From Leucobacter allii (GTDB lineage Bacteria > Actinomycetota > Actinomycetes > Actinomycetales > Microbacteriaceae): a stretch of 64,000 nt of DNA. Each line of letters opens with the position of its first letter. Position 1 is the first letter of the stretch. The stretch covers positions 186,001 through 250,000 of the forward strand of contig NZ_CP095045.1 of assembly GCF_022919155.1 (NCBI RefSeq), read 5' to 3'. The position numbers and the translations under genes were made by a program. This document shows positions 59,799 through 64,000 of the stretch, piece after piece. Under the pieces are notes generated by a model. It was given only the letters and a program-made list of their open reading frames with translations, ran no database searches and had not been told where the DNA came from.

Positions 59799-61425
59799 TC
59801 TCATGCCGGTACCGACGCGCCGGACGGCGCGCGGGGCCCGGCGCCCCCGGAGCTCGCTCTGGCGGACCCTCGCGATCCCGCTCGCGTACCTCGTCATCGC
59901 CGGCTTCGGGATCTGGTGGATCGACGTGCGGCCGAGCGCCGTGCTCGCCGGACTCGACGACATCGCGAGCCTGCTCGGCCGCATGCTGCCACCGGCGATC
60001 CCCGAGCCCGCGAATCTCTTCGCGCTCATTCTGCAAACGCTCTGGATCGCCATCGCCGGCACCGGGTTCGCGGCGATCGTCTCCGTGTTCCTCGCCGCGG
60101 CCGCGAGCCGGCACTACGCAGGACCTCGGGTCGTCGGCCTGCTGGCTCGCGGGATCATCATCGTCCTCCGGGCGATCCCGTCGCTCGTGTTCGCGCTCAT
60201 CTTCGTCAGGATCTTCGGCCTCGGACCGTTCGCCGGAGCGCTCGCGATCGGCTGCCACTCGATCGGCATGATCGCGAAGATGATGGCCGACACCTTCGAC
60301 GAGCTCAGCCCGACGGCGCGCGAGGCGGTCTCCGCCGCCGGCGCGGGCCGCGCCCAGACGTTCGTCGCGACCACGCTGAGCCGCTCGATGCCGGACATCG
60401 TCTCGCTCGTCCTCTACCGGCTCGACATCAACATCCGCGCCTCCGCCGTGCTCGGCATCGTGGGTGCCGGCGGCATCGGGGTCGCACTCCAGCAGGCGAT
60501 CGGATCGCTGTCCTACCGCACCGCGGCGGGGATCATCGTCGTCATCGTCCTGCTGCTCCTCGTGCTCGAAGGGCTCTCGTACCTCGCGCAGCGCGCGCTC
60601 ACGCAGCACGCCGCCGAGCGGACGGTCGCCCAGCTCTACGGCGCCGGCCCCGACACCGCGCGACCGGGATGGAATCGGCCGCGGGTGTCGCGCGCCCTCG
60701 CGGTGTGGATCCCGCTCGGGCTCTTCGCCGTCGCGGTCTCGCAGCTCTCGCTCAACACCTCGCGACTCGGCCAGGCCTGGTCCCAGGCCCGCGACATCCT
60801 CGCGGGATTCCTCCCGCCGCACTTCAGCGTCGAGATCCTCATGGGCATCTTCGAGACCGTCGTGATGGCGATGACGGCGACCGCGTTCGGTGTCGTCTTC
60901 GGACTCGTCATCGCGGTGCTCTCCACGCCCTACCTCGTGCGCTTCGAGCCGCTGAATCTGCTTCTGCGCGGCCTCGTGGTGCTGCTCCGCGGTGTTCCCG
61001 ACATCATCTGGGCGCTCCTGTTCGTCGCCGCGCTCGGCCTCGGCCCGTTCGCGGGCTTCCTCGCCCTCACGATCTCCTGCACCGCGCTCGCCTCCAAGTT
61101 CTTCACGGACGGCCTGCTGAAGATCGACCCGTTGCCGGTCCGCGCCCTCGAGGCCACCGGAGCCGGACGGCTCCAGGTGTTCGTGAGCGGCGTCTGGCCG
61201 CAGTTCGTGCCGTCGTTCATCTCGAACACGCTGTTCACCTCCGACCTCGCGCTCCGCGAGTCGGCCGTGCTCGGCATCGTCGGTGCGGGCGGGATCGGCT
61301 TCCTCCTGCAGGAGTCCATCGTGTCGCTCGACTATCAGACGACCGCCGGGATCCTCATCGGCCTCGTGGTCGTGGTGGTCGCGCTCGAGACCGTCGCGCA
61401 GCAGGCGCGCAGAAAGGTGCTGTGA
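59788..61425 (+). CDS. Fused double permease, phosphonate type (PhnE-PhnE)
   Basis: A 545-residue membrane protein in which two PhnE-like permeases are joined. Each half repeats the same core: RAIPSLVFALIFVRIFGLGPFAG and RGVPDIIWALLFVAALGLGPFAG, then ASAVLGIVGAGGIG and ESAVLGIVGAGGIG. There are about 12 membrane segments. It forms the whole channel in one chain. ATG at 59788, eleven bases before the ATPase stop. The P450 starts one base after its stop codon. Confidence 0.92.
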   Translation: MMTDLMPVPTRRTARGARRPRSSLWRTLAIPLAYLVIAGFGIWWIDVRPSAVLAGLDDIASLLGRMLPPAIPEPANLFALILQTLWIAIAGTGFAAIVSVFLAAAASRHYAGPRVVGLLARGIIIVLRAIPSLVFALIFVRIFGLGPFAGALAIGCHSIGMIAKMMADTFDELSPTAREAVSAAGAGRAQTFVATTLSRSMPDIVSLVLYRLDINIRASAVLGIVGAGGIGVALQQAIGSLSYRTAAGIIVVIVLLLLVLEGLSYLAQRALTQHAAERTVAQLYGAGPDTARPGWNRPRVSRALAVWIPLGLFAVAVSQLSLNTSRLGQAWSQARDILAGFLPPHFSVEILMGIFETVVMAMTATAFGVVFGLVIAVLSTPYLVRFEPLNLLLRGLVVLLRGVPDIIWALLFVAALGLGPFAGFLALTISCTALASKFFTDGLLKIDPLPVRALEATGAGRLQVFVSGVWPQFVPSFISNTLFTSDLALRESAVLGIVGAGGIGFLLQESIVSLDYQTTAGILIGLVVVVVALETVAQQARRKVL

Positions 61426-61426
61426 G

Positions 61427-62677
61427 ATGACGGGATGCCCCTACCACGAGGGAGGACGAGCCGTGGACACGCGGGGTCGCGCGGAGCGCGCCTCGGAGTG
61501 GTCGCCCGCGCGCGACGAGACCTTCGGCAGCGCGCACGTCGACTACGCGCAGTTGCGCGCCGAGACGCCGTTCCCCTGGAGCGAGGACTTCGGGGGGTTC
61601 TGGGCGGCGACGACGTACGCCGACATCGCCGCGATCGCGCAGGACGACAACTTCATCACCTCCGTGCAGAACGTCGTTCCGCACGTCCCACGCTCCTCGC
61701 GGCGGCCTCCGCTGCACTTCGATCCGCCCGAGCACACCGCGTACCGCACGGCGATCGATCCGATCTTCCGTCGGGCCTCGCTCCGCCTGCACGAAGCGGA
61801 GTTCCGCGAGTCCGCCGAGGAGCTCGTCGAGGGCATGCTGGCGCGCGGCCGCGCTGACGGCGTCGCCGACTTCGCCGCGCCGTTCGTGGTCGACTGCTTC
61901 GCGCGCCTGCTCGGCGTCGAGTCCGAGCTGGCCGGGCGCATCCGCGAGATCGGCGTGCGCTACGGCTTCGCGATCCAGGACATGGACGATGCTGTCATCC
62001 AGGAGGCGAGCGCCGAACTCTACGAGATCGCCCGACGGGTGTACGCGGCCCGTCTCGCGACGTCGCCCGACGCCTCGGTCGACCTGGTCGCGAGTCTGCA
62101 CCGCGCCGCCGAGGACCCGGAGAACGCGATCACCGAGGAGACCGCGATCGCCACTGTGCGGCAGATGATCGTCGCGGGCATGGGGGCACCGCAGGCCGTG
62201 CTGGGGAGTATCGTGGCGCATCTCGCGCAGGACCGATCGCTGCAGGATCGGCTCCGCGCCGATCCGGGCCAGCTGCCGACGGCGGTCGAGGAGTTCCTCC
62301 GGCTGCACGCGCCGTACCGGGTCTTCGCCCGGACGCCGAAGGAGGACACCGTCGTGCACGGTCGGCTCGTGCGTCAGGGGGAGCCCGTCGCACTGCTCTT
62401 CCCCTCGGGCAACCGAGACGAGGCCCAGTTCTCGGAGCCCCACGAGTTCGTACTGCACCGCAAGGCGAACTCGCACATGTCCTTCGGCCGCGGCGCGCAC
62501 AAGTGCCCGGCGGCGAGCATGGGGCGCATGGAGCTGCTCCTCGCGCTCAAGGAGCTGCTCGCTCGCACCGAATCCTTCGCCCTCGCCGGGGAGATCACTA
62601 TGATGAACTGGCTAGAGTACGGTCCGAGGTCGGTGCCGCTCGACCTGGTCCGCGCGCGCGGAGCGGGACGGGCCTGA
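61427..62677 (+). CDS. Cytochrome P450 with non-canonical I-helix
   Basis: A 416-residue soluble bacterial P450. Heme-binding FGRGAHKCPAA has the Cys ligand, EEFLRLHAP the ExxR, and FDPPEHTAYRTAIDPIF the C-helix region. The oxygen-activating I-helix reads IVAGMGAPQAV, without the usual acid-alcohol (D/E-T) pair. P450s such as the guaiacol demethylase GcoA also have an unusual I-helix, so this need not mean loss of activity. It follows a phosphonate-type importer with one base between stop and start, so importer and enzyme share a substrate. No ferredoxin is adjacent. Confidence 0.9.
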   Translation: MTGCPYHEGGRAVDTRGRAERASEWSPARDETFGSAHVDYAQLRAETPFPWSEDFGGFWAATTYADIAAIAQDDNFITSVQNVVPHVPRSSRRPPLHFDPPEHTAYRTAIDPIFRRASLRLHEAEFRESAEELVEGMLARGRADGVADFAAPFVVDCFARLLGVESELAGRIREIGVRYGFAIQDMDDAVIQEASAELYEIARRVYAARLATSPDASVDLVASLHRAAEDPENAITEETAIATVRQMIVAGMGAPQAVLGSIVAHLAQDRSLQDRLRADPGQLPTAVEEFLRLHAPYRVFARTPKEDTVVHGRLVRQGEPVALLFPSGNRDEAQFSEPHEFVLHRKANSHMSFGRGAHKCPAASMGRMELLLALKELLARTESFALAGEITMMNWLEYGPRSVPLDLVRARGAGRA

Positions 62678-62729
62678 CCGGCCGCCGGTCAGGAGCCCCG
62701 CTCCGGGCCGCCGAGTGAATCCTGGTGCC

Positions 62730-63686
62730 ATGTCGACAGCAGCGCAGCTCCTCCCGCGGAATCAGCAGGGTGCCCGCTCCCAGCAGCTCCTGACCGTGCT
62801 GCTCGGCGACTACTGGTACCTGCGGGCCGAGCCGCTGCCCTCCGGGGCGCTCGTCGCCCTGCTCCGAGTATTCGACGTCACCGAGGCGGGCGCTCGCGCG
62901 GCCATCCAGCGTCTGGCGCAGCGCGGATTCTTCGTGGCGCATCGCGAGGGCCGATCGACGTCGTACGCGGTGCACGCGAACACCGGCGGCGTGCTCGCGG
63001 AGCGGACGCGCGCGCTGTTCATGGGCAACCGCCACGCGAGCTGGGACGGCGGCTGGACGATCGTGGCCTACTCCCTCGCCGAGGTCGAGCGGACCACGAG
63101 GAACGCCGTACGCGACCACCTGAAGCGGCTCCGATTCGGCAAGCTGGTCGACGGCGTCTGGGTGCGCCCCGGGGATCACGGCGACGCGGTCGCCGAGATC
63201 CGGGAGTCCCTCGGCCGGAGCATCCCGGTCGAGGATCTCAGCTGCTTCGTCGGCGCCCGATTGCCGGAGGGCGCGAACTCCGGAGCGGCGATCGCGCGCG
63301 CCTTCGACCTGCCCGGCGTCGCAGCGGGGTACACGGAGTTCGTCGAGCGGTGGCGCCCGATCGCCGCCGAGCTCGCATCGGTCTCGTTCCGCGCGCACGA
63401 GCAGCGGCCGCCCGAGGAGGCTCTGCGGATCCGCACCGCGCTCATGAGCGAATGGCGCCAGCTCCGCCACGCCGACCCGATGCTGCCGCAGCAGCTGCTC
63501 GACGAGGCCTTCCCCCTGGCCGAAGCGGCGCATATCTGCGAGTTCCTCTACGACGCCCTGGGCGAGCCGGCGGAGCGCGCGTTCCGGAACGTGCTCGAGC
63601 CCTTCCGCCCCGAACTCGGGGCGCTCGCCGGACATCACACCTTCGCCGAGCTCGGTAAGCTCGCCGATCCGTCCCGGGACGCGTAG
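62730..63686 (+). CDS. PaaX-family transcriptional regulator
   Basis: A 318-residue PaaX-like repressor: winged helix-turn-helix at about residues 20-80 (SGALVALLRVFDVTEAGARAAI), central WTIVAYSL domain and a C-terminal region near LPQQLLDEAFPLAEAAHI. PaaX repressors respond to aromatic acyl-CoA. The ATG at 62730 is preferred to the GTG at 62715; AATCCT six bases before it could make the message leaderless. It lies after the P450 and upstream of an inverted-repeat promoter at 63827, probably its target. Confidence 0.85.
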   Translation: MSTAAQLLPRNQQGARSQQLLTVLLGDYWYLRAEPLPSGALVALLRVFDVTEAGARAAIQRLAQRGFFVAHREGRSTSYAVHANTGGVLAERTRALFMGNRHASWDGGWTIVAYSLAEVERTTRNAVRDHLKRLRFGKLVDGVWVRPGDHGDAVAEIRESLGRSIPVEDLSCFVGARLPEGANSGAAIARAFDLPGVAAGYTEFVERWRPIAAELASVSFRAHEQRPPEEALRIRTALMSEWRQLRHADPMLPQQLLDEAFPLAEAAHICEFLYDALGEPAERAFRNVLEPFRPELGALAGHHTFAELGKLADPSRDA

Positions 63687-63826
63687 CTCCCGCTCCCGCG
63701 TGGCGCAGGCGCCCGCGACGAGTTCCCCGCGCCCGGGCGGTCGAGCGCCGGCCGGCGGGCATCCGGGCGCACCCGGCTCGAGACCCCGTCCCCGTCGGAG
63801 ATGTAACCACCCGATGTCATTCCGGT

Positions 63827-63883
63827 AACGCGCTTGACAGCGCGTTCGTTGTCGATCATCATCATTGATAAACCAAAAGGTTT
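63827..63883 (+). promoter_or_regulatory. Promoter with -35 as spacer of a perfect inverted repeat
   Basis: AACGCGC-TTGACA-GCGCGTT (63827-63846): the -35 hexamer is exactly the spacer. CATCAT at 63857-63862 is a -10 with a 17-bp gap. A second repeat AAACC-AAAA-GGTTT is at 63870-63883. The rest of 63687-63935 shows nothing else. Confidence 0.65.
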
Positions 63884-63935
63884 GGATTTAAAACGGATCC
63901 GATCCGCCCGAATCGACGATGAATCAGGTGCCGCC

Positions 63936-64000
63936 ATGACCTCCGCCCCCGCGCTCCCCGAACTCGCCTACGCCTTCACGATCGTCGCCGAGGTCGACCC
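63936..64000 (+). CDS. Start of a gene cut by the window edge
   Basis: The ATG at 63936 opens a frame that reads MTSAPALPELAYAFTIVAEV to the edge. The N-terminal pattern recalls DUF3237 proteins, which begin with a similar strand before a Gly-Pro, but 21 residues are too few to be sure. The inverted-repeat promoter lies just upstream. Confidence 0.4.
   Translation, partial: MTSAPALPELAYAFTIVAEVD

Noticed and set aside
57967..61425. Calling the importer phnDCE with phosphonate as certain substrate
   Set aside because: Family resemblance is clear but no phosphonate-cleaving enzyme is near, so substrate is left open.
1..64000. tRNA, rRNA, CRISPR array, insertion sequence or phage attachment site
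   Set aside because: No cloverleaf, spaced repeat array, transposase motif or integrase gene was seen on reading the gaps.

Overview
The window is 64 kb of very GC-rich DNA. It has strong third-position G/C codon bias, many GTG and one TTG start, ATGA/GTGA gene overlaps, TAnnnT -10 boxes followed by GGA, several apparently leaderless genes, a 1600-residue NAD-glutamate dehydrogenase and a non-fused actinobacterial pca cluster. This points to a high-GC actinobacterium, plausibly Microbacteriaceae; the family-level guess is inference. No rRNA, tRNA, CRISPR array or insertion sequence was seen. Almost everything is catabolic or transport, with one regulator for each small cluster.

Layout. (1) 1-8.2 kb: end of an M20 amidohydrolase, a D-Ala-D-Ala carboxypeptidase, a thiolase, a bicupin dioxygenase, an esterase divergent from a LysR gene, and an MFS exporter or importer. 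(2) 8.4-20.8 kb: a ring-degradation island. A seven-gene operon (flavin monooxygenase, extradiol dioxygenase, FAH-type hydrolase, cyclase-type hydrolase, second monooxygenase, ACMSD-type decarboxylase, SDR) faces a two-gene operon (FAH hydrolase, paralogous monooxygenase). LysR and TetR regulators flank them. (3) 21.0-28.7 kb: an unusual sugar-kinase-fold / enolase-like / 2-hydroxyacid dehydrogenase trio, then an FAH hydrolase, a metallo-beta-lactamase hydrolase and an MFS transporter. The last two are disturbed by apparent one-base deletions. A LysR gene follows. (4) 28.7-41 kb: NAD-glutamate dehydrogenase, pobA, two IclR genes and pcaHGBDC, the 4-hydroxybenzoate to 3-oxoadipate route. (5) 42-54.3 kb: a five-component peptide/opine-type ABC importer, a PDR-type reductase, two paralogous amidohydrolases around a Rieske protein, an esterase and an aldehyde dehydrogenase. 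(6) 54.4-64 kb: a giant LAxTG-anchored tandem alpha/beta hydrolase, then a phosphonate-type ABC importer in one operon with a cytochrome P450, a PaaX-like regulator and the start of another gene.

How they work together. In (2) hydroxylation, extradiol cleavage and hydrolysis of the cleavage product form a meta-type pathway for an unidentified aromatic or heteroaromatic acid. A shared 20-bp element (consensus near CGCATCGTGATACCCGCCAT) precedes the region-1 MFS gene, the ring-cleavage operon, the opposing operon and the kinase/enolase operon. In three of these it lies 35-36 nt from the -10, so they look like one LysR-type regulon. In (4) PobA makes protocatechuate and PcaHGBDC carries it to 3-oxoadipate; pcaIJF are absent from the window. 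In (5) and (6) uptake systems are tied to oxidative enzymes, and their AT-rich promoters have -35 hexamers inside or beside inverted repeats, unlike the promoters of regions 1-4.
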